Shown: positions 8,899-16,780, counted from the first letter of the stretch. The stretch: 37,463 bases of DNA from DAOUBP01 sp034432655 (GCA_034432655.1 DAOUBP010000071.1:1-37463); one strand, 5' to 3'. The notes: generated from the sequence alone by a model not told the origin. A program made the numbers and translations.

Positions 8899-9906
8899 TC
8901 AGGGCAGCGGAGGAGCCAGGAGGGAGATCAGCAGCGCTGTAGCCATCAGCACAGCGACCGCCACCACCAGACCTGTGTGGGATGTGAGCAGCTCGCGCCA
9001 GAGGCCGTCGGCCGCCGCGGTGGGCGGCGCAGGCGTTTGGGCCGGCGGTGTTTCGGACGCAAACAGCAGCTTCTTGAACTCTTCGATGGAGGCCGGCCGG
9101 TCATCAGGATGCTGGGCGATGGCGGCCAGGATTGCCTTTTCGGTGCGCGCCGAGATGCGGGGATTGATGTCCCGCGGCGGGAGCAGGCTGCCGGGCTTGA
9201 GGAAACGCTGTTTGGCATCGGCCGGGGGTTGCCCGGTCAAGAGATGATAGAGGGTTGCGCCTAACGAGTAAATGTCGGAGCGCACATCGGTGTGGCCGGT
9301 ATCGCCGCCGTACTGCTCCAGCGGGGTGTAAGCAATGGTGCCCCGGCCCTGCACGACTGTTACCGTGCGGCTTTCATCAGGTTGTAACAGCTTGACCAGG
9401 CCGAAGTCCACCAGTTTTACTATCCCGCGCGGGGTCAGCTTGATGTTGGAAGGCTTGATGTCGCGGTGCAGCACAGGTGGGTCTTGGGTGTGGAGATAGG
9501 ACAGCGCATCGCAGAGCTGTTCGGCCCAGGCCAGGACGTTCTCTTCCGGCAGAAAGGTGTCCCGACGTCGTGCTTCTTCCACCAGTTGGCGCAGGTCCTG
9601 GCCGGGCACAAAATCCATGACCAGGTACTCCCGGCCGTCCTGCTGAAAAAAGTCGGAGACCTTGGGCAGGTTGGGGTGGTCGAGGCGGGCCAGCACGCTG
9701 GCCTCCCGGTAGAACTGTTCATGGGCCTGATCTTCCATGCCGGGCCCGCTGATCAGATCGGGCAGCACCTCTTTGACCGCGCAGATGCGGCCGCGCAGGC
9801 GCAGGTCTTCGGCTTTGTAGACTGCACCCATGCCGCCCTGGCCCACCAGGTCAACGATCTGGTAGCGGTCGCGCAGAATTGAGCCGATCTGAAGGATTTG
9901 AGACAT
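8899..9906 (-). CDS. Hanks-type Ser/Thr protein kinase, C-terminally membrane-anchored
   Basis: 335 residues. The kinase domain (about 14-285) keeps every key element: glycine loop GQGGMG (22-27), Lys45 in CAVKEV, catalytic HRDIKPSN with Asp149, and metal-binding DFG at 167-169. After a Pro/Ala-rich linker (about 285-305) a single transmembrane helix (about 310-330) ends the protein, with almost nothing outside, so it is a cytoplasmic kinase tethered to the membrane rather than a PASTA-type receptor. It is divergent from an FHA-containing regulator at 10082, a natural phospho-reader partner. The start codon is only a few bases from a 13-copy heptamer array and no ribosome-binding sequence is visible upstream, which is odd for this window. 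Confidence 0.95.
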   Translation of the reverse strand: MSQILQIGSILRDRYQIVDLVGQGGMGAVYKAEDLRLRGRICAVKEVLPDLISGPGMEDQAHEQFYREASVLARLDHPNLPKVSDFFQQDGREYLVMDFVPGQDLRQLVEEARRRDTFLPEENVLAWAEQLCDALSYLHTQDPPVLHRDIKPSNIKLTPRGIVKLVDFGLVKLLQPDESRTVTVVQGRGTIAYTPLEQYGGDTGHTDVRSDIYSLGATLYHLLTGQPPADAKQRFLKPGSLLPPRDINPRISARTEKAILAAIAQHPDDRPASIEEFKKLLFASETPPAQTPAPPTAAADGLWRELLTSHTGLVVAVAVLMATALLISLLAPPLP

Positions 9907-9911
9907 AGTGA

Positions 9912-10001
9912 CGTATTGCGTATTGCGTACTGCGTACTGCGTACTGCGTACTGCGTATTGCGTACTGCGTATTCCGTATTGCGTACTGCGTATTGCGTAA
10001 A
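9912..10001. repeat. Tandem heptamer array GCGTACT/GCGTATT, 13 copies
   Basis: Thirteen consecutive 7-base units, all GCGTATT or GCGTACT except single-base variants (one CCGTATT, last GCGTAAA, the first lacking its g). There is no opposed arm, unlike most other elements here. The array starts six bases from the kinase start codon and occupies its 5' leader and most of the divergent promoter region shared with the FHA regulator. Confidence 0.95.
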
Positions 10002-10020
10002 CGATTATCTTCTACCTGAG

Positions 10021-10054
10021 CGGAGGTGTCAAGGCAGGGCGATCAGCACCTCCG
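10021..10054. promoter_or_regulatory. Inverted repeat in the leader of the FHA regulator gene
   Basis: CGGAGGTG (10021-10028) and CACCTCCG (10047-10054) form a perfect 8-base stem with an 18-base loop, followed by the small palindrome TTTGCACAAA (10055-10064). It could be an operator for the divergent pair or an RNA hairpin. Function is not shown by the sequence. Confidence 0.5.
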
Positions 10055-10081
10055 TTTGCACAAACAGGGGCACGAGCAGAG

Positions 10082-10738
10082 ATGAACCATCAGACCGGCA
10101 CCCGTGAATCGGCGATGTTGATTTTGCAGCGCGGCAGCGTGGTAGGGATGACGTGGCCGTTGGAACACAAAATGGTGACCATTGGCCGTAATCCCGATTG
10201 CGATATCGTGCTGGACGACCGACAGGTCTCTCGCATCCATGCGCGTGTGATCTGGTGCGAGGATCATTACGAGATCGAGGACCTGGGCAGCAAAAACGGC
10301 ACCCACGTGAACGGCCGAGAAGTGCTCGGCCGCCAGCCGCTGCGTGACGGTGATGAAATCCAGATCGCCTTGCGTTACAAGCTGGCTTTTGTGGACGCCG
10401 GTGCTACTGCGCCGTTGCAGTTCGACAAGCCGGCGGAACGCGGCCTGCGCCTGGATGCTGTGACCCATCAGGTCTATGTCAACGGCAAACTCCTGGAGCC
10501 GCCGTTGTCGGTTCAGCAGTACCGGCTGTTGGAGCTGTTGGTGACAACGGTTGGGGTGGTAGACCGCGAGGAGATCGCCCGCGCTGTGTGGCCCGATGCC
10601 GTGCTGGGCGGTGTCTCGGAGCAGTCCATTGACGCCCTGGTGCGGCGTTTGCGCGAGCGTCTGGCCGAACTTGACCCGGAACACCAATACATCGTGACGA
10701 TGCGTGGGCATGGGTTCAGATTTGAGAATAGGGATTAG
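10082..10738 (+). CDS. FHA domain - winged-helix (OmpR-type) regulator
   Basis: 218 residues joining a phosphothreonine-binding FHA domain to a DNA-binding winged helix. FHA landmarks are IGR (34-36), the S-R-I-H block (50-53) and KNGTHVNG (71-78). The C-terminal part (about 120-212) is a Trans_reg_C domain: L-D-x-x-x-x-x-V-Y-V-N-G-K-x-L, LSVQQYRLLELL, and the closing VRRLRERL and VTMRGHGFRF. There is no receiver domain, so control is likely through binding a phosphorylated protein, plausibly the divergently encoded kinase or its substrate. ATG 10082 is used; an alternative ATG at 10115 would shorten it by 11 residues and keep the FHA domain. The stop lies in a small hairpin (GAATAG...CTATTC) that resembles the GCGGATT-family repeat. 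Confidence 0.9.
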   Translation: MNHQTGTRESAMLILQRGSVVGMTWPLEHKMVTIGRNPDCDIVLDDRQVSRIHARVIWCEDHYEIEDLGSKNGTHVNGREVLGRQPLRDGDEIQIALRYKLAFVDAGATAPLQFDKPAERGLRLDAVTHQVYVNGKLLEPPLSVQQYRLLELLVTTVGVVDREEIARAVWPDAVLGGVSEQSIDALVRRLRERLAELDPEHQYIVTMRGHGFRFENRD

Positions 10739-10755
10739 CTATTCGGGATTGGGCA
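10725..10755. repeat. Possible fragment of the GCGGATT-family element
   Basis: GAATAG, seven bases, CTATTC makes a small hairpin over the stop codon of the FHA regulator. The following ATTCGGGATTG is identical to part of the element at 2871-2985. Short and degenerate, so the call is tentative. Confidence 0.45.
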
Positions 10756-10777
10756 TGGGGTAACAGGGCCATCTACC

Positions 10778-11962
10778 ATGAAAACTTCCCTCGCCCTTTA
10801 CCTGCACATCCCGTTTTGCGCCGCGCGGTGTGCATATTGCGACTTCAACACCTATGCCGGCCTGGAGCGGTTATACGAGCCGTTGGTGGCCGCGCTGGTG
10901 GAAGAGATCCGACGGGCCGGTGCTGCGCGCTGCCGTCCGCCTGTCCATACCGTCTTCATCGGCGGGGGGACGCCCACCGTGTTGCCGCCCGAGCTGCTGG
11001 GCAAAGTGCTCGACGCATGCTACCAGGCTTTCGCTGTGGCCTCAGATGCAGAGATCACCTGTGAGGCAAATCCCGGCACTGTGGATCAGGCCAGTTTCGG
11101 GGCGTTGCGGGCGATGGGGATCAACCGTTTGAGCCTGGGCGTGCAGAGTTTCGACGACGCCGAGCTGCGCTGGCTGGGCCGCATCCATAGCGCCGACGAA
11201 GCCGAGGCAGCGTTTCAAGCCGCGCGCAAGGCCGGATTCGACAACATCAATCTGGATTTCATCTTCGGCCTGCCCGGCCAGACGCCTGAGACGTGGGCGC
11301 GCACCCTCGAGCGGGCGGTTGCCCTGGGCCCGGAGCACCTTTCCCTTTACAGCCTCACCGTCGAGCACGGCACCCCCCTTTACGATCGGGTGCGTCGCGG
11401 CCTGGCCGCTGTCCCGGACGATGACCTGGCCGCCGACCTCTATGAGCAGGCGGGCGCAACGCTGGCGGTCGCCGGCTATGAACAGTACGAGATCTCCAAC
11501 TGGGCGCATCTGCGAAGCACGAAGCGCGAATCACGAACCAGCGAGTCTCGAATACCGCCACTCGCTTGCCGCCACAACCTCGTCTACTGGCGCCGGGAGC
11601 CTTACCTGGGGTGCGGGCCGGGCGCGCACAGTTTTGATGGCCTGAGGCGTTGGTGGAACGTGAAGCCGGTGCCGGAATACATCGGTCGGATTACGGCCGG
11701 CCGGTCGCCGGAGCGGGACGGCGAGATCATTGACCGAGACACGGCCATGGGCGAGTTCATGATGTTGGGCTTGCGGCTGGTGGGAGAGGGCGTGACAGAG
11801 GCGCGTTTCCGGGAGCAGTTTGGCCTCGGGCTGGATGAGGTGTTCCGGGAGCAGATCGGCCGGTTGGTGGCGCAGGGGCTGTTGGAACGGCTGCCGGATC
11901 GCGTGCGGCTGACGCAACGCGGCAGGCTATTGGGGAATCGGGCCTTCGGGGAGTTTTTGTGA
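10778..11962 (+). CDS. hemW: HemW-like radical SAM heme chaperone (coproporphyrinogen oxidase-like)
   Basis: 394 residues. The radical SAM motif CAARCAYCDF has its cluster Cys at 14, 18 and 21. The residue pattern C-x3-C-x2-C-x-F, not C-x-C, points to HemW (heme trafficking) rather than true HemN. Other family landmarks: IGGGTPT, NLDFIFGLPGQT, LYSLTVEHGTPL, EQYEISNWA, the H-N-x-x-Y-W motif (RHNLVYWRREPYLG) and GPGAHSF, then the C-terminal HemN_C domain. Between EISNWA and RHNLVYW, where relatives have only about five residues, there is an extra Arg/Ser/Glu-rich stretch (about 245-263) whose DNA looks like a short repeat. The MFS gene overlaps its stop by four bases, so they are probably co-transcribed. 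Confidence 0.93.
   Translation: MKTSLALYLHIPFCAARCAYCDFNTYAGLERLYEPLVAALVEEIRRAGAARCRPPVHTVFIGGGTPTVLPPELLGKVLDACYQAFAVASDAEITCEANPGTVDQASFGALRAMGINRLSLGVQSFDDAELRWLGRIHSADEAEAAFQAARKAGFDNINLDFIFGLPGQTPETWARTLERAVALGPEHLSLYSLTVEHGTPLYDRVRRGLAAVPDDDLAADLYEQAGATLAVAGYEQYEISNWAHLRSTKRESRTSESRIPPLACRHNLVYWRREPYLGCGPGAHSFDGLRRWWNVKPVPEYIGRITAGRSPERDGEIIDRDTAMGEFMMLGLRLVGEGVTEARFREQFGLGLDEVFREQIGRLVAQGLLERLPDRVRLTQRGRLLGNRAFGEFL
11508..11566. repeat. Probable in-frame repeat insert within hemW
   Basis: The DNA contains spaced CGAA units (GCGAAGCACGAAGCGCGAATCACGAACC read in pieces), and encodes a low-complexity Arg/Ser/Glu segment exactly between two conserved HemW motifs. The reading frame is kept. 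It looks like a decayed repeat insertion; the family was not matched to another full copy here. Confidence 0.6.
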
Positions 11963-13209
11963 GTCAAAGGAACCATTATCAGCCTTCGCTGGGGGCGATC
12001 CTTTTCCGTCCCACCTCGCGCGCAGAGATCAACCAACGCAATGTGCTGATTGACGCCATCGGCGTGGGGATCACGGCTGGGGTGGGCAGTTTTTTGTCGG
12101 TGTTCCTGGTGCGGTTGGGCGCCTCCAGCTTTCTGGTGGGGTTGTTGACCGCCATGCCCGCGTTGACAGGTATGTTGCTGGCGATGCCGGCCGGCGAGTT
12201 CCTGGCGCGGCGGCGCAACATCGTGCCTTGGTTCGCGCGTTCGCGATTCCTGGTGCTCTTCTGCTACGTGCTCACCGGCCTGGTGCCATTTCTGGTCAAG
12301 ACCCATCAGCCGGAGGTCATCATCTTGATCTGGGCGTTGGCCACTTTGCCGCAGACGCTGGTGACCGTGGGGTTCACGGTGGTGATGGGCGGGGTGGCCG
12401 GGCCGGACGGCCGCTTTGCCCTGATGAGCCGGCGCTGGGCCATCCTGGGGTTGACCAACAGCCTGACGGTGGCTATCGTTGGCCAGATGTTGCGGCTATT
12501 CGATTTCCCGCTCAACTATCAGGTGGTGTTTCTCGGTTCCGCCGTTGGCGCGGTCATCAGTGTGATCTTCTCATCGAATATCGTGTTGCCGCCCCAGGAG
12601 ACCCCGGCCGCCCAAGAAGGGATCGTGCGCGCCCTGCAGATACACGGCAGCACGCTGCGCCACAATGTGTCGTTTGTCAATTTTACCCTGGCACAGTTCG
12701 TCTTTCGGCTGGGCCTGGCGCTGCCTTTACCTCTGTTTCCTATCTACTGGGTCAAGAACGTCGGTGCCAGCGATCCGCAGATCAGCGCGATCAATAGCGT
12801 GCAGACGTTTGTGATGATGGCGGCCTATTTCCTGTGGACGCGCATCGTAGGTTGGCGCGGGGAGCGTTGGGTGCTGCTGGTCACCGCGTTTGGGGTCAGC
12901 TTTTACCCGTTGTTGACCGCATTGACCCGGACGCCGGAACTGCTGATCCTCTGGGCCGGGCTGGCCGGGCTGTTTACGGCAGGCATTGATCTGGTCTTCT
13001 TCGATCTATTGCTGCGCACGGTGCCAGCCGAACATCAGGCGGCATATGTGGGGATGTATCAAACCAGTGTCTATGTGGCTACCTTTGTGGCGCCTCTGGT
13101 GGGCAGCGCATTGGCGGACGGCTTCGGCATCGTGCCGGCGCTGGTCACCGGTGCCGCTCTGCGCTTGATCGGCTTTGGGTTGATGGCATGGCTGGGGGTG
13201 GGGCGGTGA
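11959..13209 (+). CDS. Major facilitator superfamily permease
   Basis: 416 residues, about 11-12 predicted transmembrane helices in two halves with a central cytoplasmic stretch (PPQETPAAQEGIVRALQIHG, about 215-230). A GTG start overlaps the hemW stop (GTGA). Helix-rich segments such as VGLLTAMPALTGMLLAMPAGEFLARRR carry the loop after helix 2 typical of MFS proteins. Substrate cannot be read from the sequence. Its stop codon is followed within ten bases by an octamer repeat element that separates it from the convergent metW. Confidence 0.85.
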   Translation: MSQRNHYQPSLGAILFRPTSRAEINQRNVLIDAIGVGITAGVGSFLSVFLVRLGASSFLVGLLTAMPALTGMLLAMPAGEFLARRRNIVPWFARSRFLVLFCYVLTGLVPFLVKTHQPEVIILIWALATLPQTLVTVGFTVVMGGVAGPDGRFALMSRRWAILGLTNSLTVAIVGQMLRLFDFPLNYQVVFLGSAVGAVISVIFSSNIVLPPQETPAAQEGIVRALQIHGSTLRHNVSFVNFTLAQFVFRLGLALPLPLFPIYWVKNVGASDPQISAINSVQTFVMMAAYFLWTRIVGWRGERWVLLVTAFGVSFYPLLTALTRTPELLILWAGLAGLFTAGIDLVFFDLLLRTVPAEHQAAYVGMYQTSVYVATFVAPLVGSALADGFGIVPALVTGAALRLIGFGLMAWLGVGR

Positions 13210-13216
13210 GTCGGGA

Positions 13217-13401
13217 GATTGGTACATCGGTAAACTGGTACACTGGTGAATTGGTAAATTGGTAAATTGGTAAATTGGTAAATTGGTAAATTGGTGAATC
13301 GGGCACGCTTTGGGACCGGTGAGCGGCAACCTGAAATCTACCAGTCTGCCAATCACCCAGTCTACCAATCACCCAGTCTACCAATCACCCAGTCTACCAA
13401 C
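13217..13401. repeat. Hairpin-forming octamer repeat element, TTGGTAAA/TTGGTAGA family
   Basis: The left arm (13217-13305) has about eleven 8-base units of the type ATTGGTAA/ACTGGTAC. The right arm (13335-13401) has about eight units of the opposite sense (GTCTACCA, ATCACCCA). A spacer of about 30 bases lies between them. The arms can pair with G-T tolerance. It sits between the convergent MFS and metW genes and runs into metW, supplying its TAG stop (13396-13394 on the minus strand, in TTGGTAGAC). Confidence 0.93.
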
Positions 13402-13996
13402 CCACCCGCTCCAATACAAAGATGGCCGTTGTCGAAAGCAGGTTGGTGAACTTGATGATGCGCACGCGGCGGCCGTGGGCCAGGTAGGCCTGGCGGGTGA
13501 TGGCGATCCCCCTGGCGCGGCAGAAAGCTGCGAAGTCGGTCACGGTAAAGGCCTGCCAGCGCGGTTTTTCGTGCCATGGCTGCGGCAGGTCGGGCGCGCG
13601 TGGGATGCGGCCGGTGATCAACAGCTCCAACCGGCAGCGCCAGTAACCCCAGTTCGGGAAGCTCACGATCGCGCTTCTGCCGACCCGCAGCATCTCCCTC
13701 AGGATCATGGCCGGGTCGTCCAGGAAAGGCAGCGTCTGCGCCAGTACCACGGTATCAAAGCTATGGTCGGGGTAATCGCCCAGGCCCTCTTGCAGGTCGC
13801 CCTGGCGCACGCTGAGGCCCCGACGGACACAGGCCAGCACGCCGGCCTCGCTCAGCTCGACCCCGCGGCCGATGACCCCTTTGTGATGCACCAGGTAATC
13901 CAGCAGCGCGCCGTCCCCGCAGCCCAGGTCCAGCACGCGGCTGCCGGGCGGGATGAAGTCGGCGATGATCTGGAGATCAGGGCGCAGATCAATCAT
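13394..13996 (-). CDS. metW: MetW, methionine biosynthesis methyltransferase-fold protein
   Basis: 200 residues with a class I methyltransferase fold: motif I VLDLGCGDGALL (about 20-31), GVELSEAGV, then DTVVLAQTLPFL. The sequence FPNWGYWRCRLELLITGRIPRAP and the closing KFTNLLSTTAIFVLER are typical of MetW, which works with MetX in homoserine acylation. Two bases separate it from the upstream metX, so they are translated together. The very C-terminus (VGW then TAG) lies in the TTGGTAGA repeat, so the natural tail may have been trimmed or replaced by the element. Confidence 0.95.
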   Translation of the reverse strand: MIDLRPDLQIIADFIPPGSRVLDLGCGDGALLDYLVHHKGVIGRGVELSEAGVLACVRRGLSVRQGDLQEGLGDYPDHSFDTVVLAQTLPFLDDPAMILREMLRVGRSAIVSFPNWGYWRCRLELLITGRIPRAPDLPQPWHEKPRWQAFTVTDFAAFCRARGIAITRQAYLAHGRRVRIIKFTNLLSTTAIFVLERVGW

Positions 13997-13998
13997 GA

Positions 13999-15186
13999 TT
14001 AATCAATCCCCTCTTCCCTTGCCAGTCGTTCCATGAAGCTGCCGAGCAGTCGGTTCATGGTGTCCACCTCTACCAGGAACGCGTCGTGGCCGGCGGTGCT
14101 TTCGATGTCCAGGTATGAGACATCCGCGCCGGCTGCGGTCAGGGCGCTGACGATCTCCTTGCTCTGGTGCGAGGGGTAGAGCCAGTCGCTGGTGAAGCTC
14201 ACCACCAGGAACTTGACGTGTCTGGCATGGGCAAACACGGCCGCCAGGGAGTTGACCGGCGTCCCGTTCCCGTTGGCCGGGCTCTGGGTCAGGTCGAAGT
14301 AGTCCATGGCTTTGGTGATGTACAGGTAGCTGTTGGCGTCGAAGCGCTGGGTGAAGCTGAGCCCTTGATGTTTCAGGTAGCTTTCCACCTGGAACTCGGT
14401 TTGAAACTGGTAGCCGTAGCGTTCACGGTCCTTGAGCCGGCGGCCGAATTTGCGGTGCATGGCCTGCTCGCTCAAGTAGGTGATGTGCGCGATCATGCGG
14501 GCGACCGCCAGTCCGGCATCGGGCCGGCGGTCGCTTTCGTAGTAATCTCCGCCCCGCCAGTTTGGGTCGGCGTAGATGGCCTGCCGGCCCACCTCGCTGA
14601 GCGCGATGTGCATGGCGTTGCTGCGCGCGGTGGTGGCCAGGGGGATGGCCGCCTTGATCCGCTCGGGATGGTGCGCGGCCCACTCCAACACCTGCATCCC
14701 GCCCATGGAGCCGCCCGCCACGCACAGCAGCTTTTCGATCCCCAGGTGGTCTATCAGGCGCACCTGTGCCCGCACCATGTCGCCGATAGTGACCACCGGG
14801 AAGGTCAGGGCATACGGTTTGCCGGTGATGGGGTGGGGAGTGCTCGGCCCGGTGGAGCCGTAGCAGCTGCCGATGACGTTGCTGCAGATGACGAAGAAGC
14901 GGTTGGTGTCGAACGCCTTGCCGGGGCCGATGGCGCTGTCCCACCAGCCGGGCTTTCTCTCCTGTGCGCTGCGATAGCCGGCCGCGTGCGCGCCGCCGCT
15001 GAGCGCATGGCAGATCAACACCGCGTTGGAGCGCTCCGCGTTGAGCTGCCCGTAGGTCTGATATGCCAGGGTGACCGGGCTCAGCACTGCGCCGCTCTCC
15101 AGGACGAACGGTTCCTCCTGCGCAAAGGTGAAGTAGCGCGTTTCGACGATGCCGACGGAGTCGGGGGGTAAAGGTGTTGTCGTCAT
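13999..15186 (-). CDS. metX: Homoserine O-acetyltransferase (MetX)
   Basis: Transfers an acyl group (acetyl in most relatives) to homoserine, first committed step of methionine synthesis by direct sulfhydrylation. 395 residues, alpha/beta-hydrolase fold. Nucleophile elbow GGSMGGM with Ser160; oxyanion and binding segments CHALSGGAHAAG and NVIGSCYGSTGPSTPHP; catalytic Asp in FTSDWLYPSHQ and His in STAGHDAFLVE near the end. ATG 15186 is preceded by GGAGC at a proper distance. It lies between metY and metW in one transcription direction under the SAM riboswitch. A 190-base repeat element separates it from metY. Acetyl versus succinyl specificity cannot be settled by eye. Confidence 0.96.
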   Translation of the reverse strand: MTTTPLPPDSVGIVETRYFTFAQEEPFVLESGAVLSPVTLAYQTYGQLNAERSNAVLICHALSGGAHAAGYRSAQERKPGWWDSAIGPGKAFDTNRFFVICSNVIGSCYGSTGPSTPHPITGKPYALTFPVVTIGDMVRAQVRLIDHLGIEKLLCVAGGSMGGMQVLEWAAHHPERIKAAIPLATTARSNAMHIALSEVGRQAIYADPNWRGGDYYESDRRPDAGLAVARMIAHITYLSEQAMHRKFGRRLKDRERYGYQFQTEFQVESYLKHQGLSFTQRFDANSYLYITKAMDYFDLTQSPANGNGTPVNSLAAVFAHARHVKFLVVSFTSDWLYPSHQSKEIVSALTAAGADVSYLDIESTAGHDAFLVEVDTMNRLLGSFMERLAREEGID

Positions 15187-15203
15187 GGATGCTCCGGGAT
15201 CTT

Positions 15204-15390
15204 GTTGCGTACTGCGTCCTTCATACTGCGTACTTCGTACTTCGTACTCCGTACTTCGTACTACATACTGCGTACTTCGTACTTCGTACTCCGTACTTCG
15301 TACTTCGTACTACATACTGCGTACTTCGTACTACATCTATCAGCAATACGTAGTACGCAGTACGCAATACGCAATACGCAGTACGCAATG
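15204..15390. repeat. Large hairpin-forming heptamer element (GCGTACT/TTCGTAC) between metY and metX
   Basis: The left arm (15204-15336) is built of 7-base units GCGTACT, TCGTACT, CCGTACT and CATACT, and has a higher-order repeat of about 40-50 bases whose start (ACTACATACTGCG) recurs at 15260 and again at 15308. After a short loop (tatcagc, 15337-15343) the right arm (15344-15390) carries the reverse-complement units AGTACGC/AATACGC. The element ends three bases from the metY stop codon and begins about 18 bases from the metX start. Its units match the array at 9912-10001. Confidence 0.95.
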
Positions 15391-15392
15391 CT

Positions 15393-16661
15393 TCACCCCA
15401 ACGCCTGCTCCAAATCCCACAGGATGTCCTCGATGTCCTCCAGCCCGATGCTCAGGCGGATGAAGTCGGGGCTGACGCCGGCCGAGAGCATCTCCTCTTC
15501 GCTGAGCTGGCTGTGGGTGGTGGTCGCCGGGTGGATGGCCAGGCTCTTGGCGTCGCCTACGTTGGCCAGATGGCTGAAGAGCTGGAGCCGTTCGATGAAC
15601 CGCCGGCCGGCCGCCAGGCCGCCTTTGATGTTGAACCCCAGGATCGCACCGGGCCCCTTGGGCAGATATTTGCGCGCCCGGGCATGGTCGGGGTGATCGG
15701 GCAGGCCGGGGTAGCTCACCCGCGTCACTTTGGGATGGCTGGCCAGGAACTCGGCCACAGCCTGGGCGTTGGCCACGTGACGGTCCATGCGCAGGCTCAG
15801 GGTCTCGATCCCCAGCAGCGTGAGCCAGCTGTTGAACGGCGCCTGGCACGCGCCGACGTCGCGCAGCACCTGGACGCGCGCTTTGGTGATGTAGGCGGCC
15901 GGGCCCAGGTCGGCGTACACCAGGCCGTGGTACGACGGGTCTGGCGTGGTGAAGTTGGGGAAGCGGCCGCTACGCCAGTCGAAGTTGCCGCCGTCCACGA
16001 TGATCCCGCCGATGGAGGTACCGTGGCTGGCCAGGAATTTGGTGGTGCTGTGGGTGACGATGTGGGCGCCCCATTCCAGCGGCCGGCAGAGGTAAGGCGT
16101 GGCGAAGGTGTTATCAATCATCAGCGGGATGGCGTGGCGGCGGGCGATGTCGGCGACCTCCTCGAAGGGGAAGACGCTGATGTCAGGGTTGCCCAGCGTC
16201 TCGCCGTAGAGGAGCTTGGTGTTGGGCCGGACGGCCCGCTCGAAGTTCGTCGGGTCAGCGGGGTCCACAAAGGTCACCTCGATGCCGAGGCGCGCCAGGG
16301 TGTAGCGAAACTGATTGTAGGTGCCGCCGTAGAGCCGGCTGCTGCTGACGATGTGATCGCCCGCGGCACACAAGGTCAGGATTGCCATTATCTGTGCTGC
16401 GTGGCCGCTGGACGCCGCCAGGCCGCCCACCCCGCCCTCCAGGTCGGCCAGCCGGCGCTCCAGCACATCGGTGGTCGGGTTCATGATGCGGGTGTAGATG
16501 TTGCCCGCCTCTTTCAGGGCGAACAGGTTCGCGGCGTGCTCCGTATCGCGAAACTGATAGCTGGTGGTCTGGTAGATCGGCACCGCGCGGCTGCCGGTCG
16601 TTGGATCGGGCTGTTGACCCGCGTGTAGCTGGCGGGTGTTGAAGCCGAAAGCACGATTCAT
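15393..16661 (-). CDS. metY: O-acetylhomoserine sulfhydrylase (MetY), PLP enzyme
   Basis: Makes homocysteine (or methionine) from O-acylhomoserine and sulfide. 422 residues from ATG 16661, preceded by AGGAG about ten bases away; a longer reading frame to 16745 would cross the leader terminator and is rejected. The Cys/Met metabolism PLP fold is clear: YTRIMNPTTDVLERRLADLEGG, SGHAAQ, SSRLYGGTYNQF, ETLGNP, MIDNTFATPYLCRP, and the PLP-binding Lys208 in HSTTKFLASHGTSIGG. The end VSYPGLPDHPDHARARKYLPKG and ALSVG-type closing SPDFIRLSIGLEDIEDI are standard. First gene of the SAM-controlled metY-metX-metW operon. Confidence 0.96.
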   Translation of the reverse strand: MNRAFGFNTRQLHAGQQPDPTTGSRAVPIYQTTSYQFRDTEHAANLFALKEAGNIYTRIMNPTTDVLERRLADLEGGVGGLAASSGHAAQIMAILTLCAAGDHIVSSSRLYGGTYNQFRYTLARLGIEVTFVDPADPTNFERAVRPNTKLLYGETLGNPDISVFPFEEVADIARRHAIPLMIDNTFATPYLCRPLEWGAHIVTHSTTKFLASHGTSIGGIIVDGGNFDWRSGRFPNFTTPDPSYHGLVYADLGPAAYITKARVQVLRDVGACQAPFNSWLTLLGIETLSLRMDRHVANAQAVAEFLASHPKVTRVSYPGLPDHPDHARARKYLPKGPGAILGFNIKGGLAAGRRFIERLQLFSHLANVGDAKSLAIHPATTTHSQLSEEEMLSAGVSPDFIRLSIGLEDIEDILWDLEQALG

Positions 16662-16701
16662 GGGTGGTGTCTCCTGTGCTGGAATGTGTTTGCTGCTCAA
16701 T

Positions 16702-16735
16702 AAAAATGCCCCCTCATCCCGGAAGATGAGAGGGC
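16702..16735 (-). terminator. Second leader terminator upstream of metY
   Basis: Read on the minus strand, GCCCTCTCATC, a TTCCG loop and GATGAGGGGGC form an 11-base stem followed by ATTTTTATT. It includes a second copy of the CTCATC sequence that is complementary to the 3' strand of riboswitch helix P1. It lies about 40 bases before the metY start. Confidence 0.75.
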
Positions 16736-16780
16736 GCTGGCACACTTTACCGTCTGGACCGCTGCTCTCGGCCGCTTAAC

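Noticed and set aside
9912..10001. Could the heptamer array be a CRISPR
   Set aside because: Units are 7 bases with no spacers and no cas genes nearby.
10778..11962. Calling HemW an oxygen-independent coproporphyrinogen oxidase (HemN)
   Set aside because: The radical SAM motif lacks the fourth Cys (C-x3-C-x2-C-x-F), so a heme chaperone role is more likely.
13006..13384. Minus-strand reading frames rich in Asn-Leu-Pro-Ile-Tyr-Gln-Phe-Thr
   Set aside because: Translation of the TTGGTAAA octamer repeat between convergent genes; antisense to the MFS gene beyond it.
15149..15696. Two plus-strand reading frames with repeating Leu-Arg-Thr-Ser-Tyr units
   Set aside because: They are the translation of the GCGTACT/TTCGTACT repeat element followed by antisense of metY; no ribosome site and no natural protein character.
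15513..16628. Plus-strand frame of 371 codons
   Set aside because: Antisense shadow of metY, with no family features.
16662..16745. Longer N-terminus for metY
   Set aside because: It would be read through the second leader terminator, while the ATG at 16661 has AGGAG and starts with the normal family sequence.
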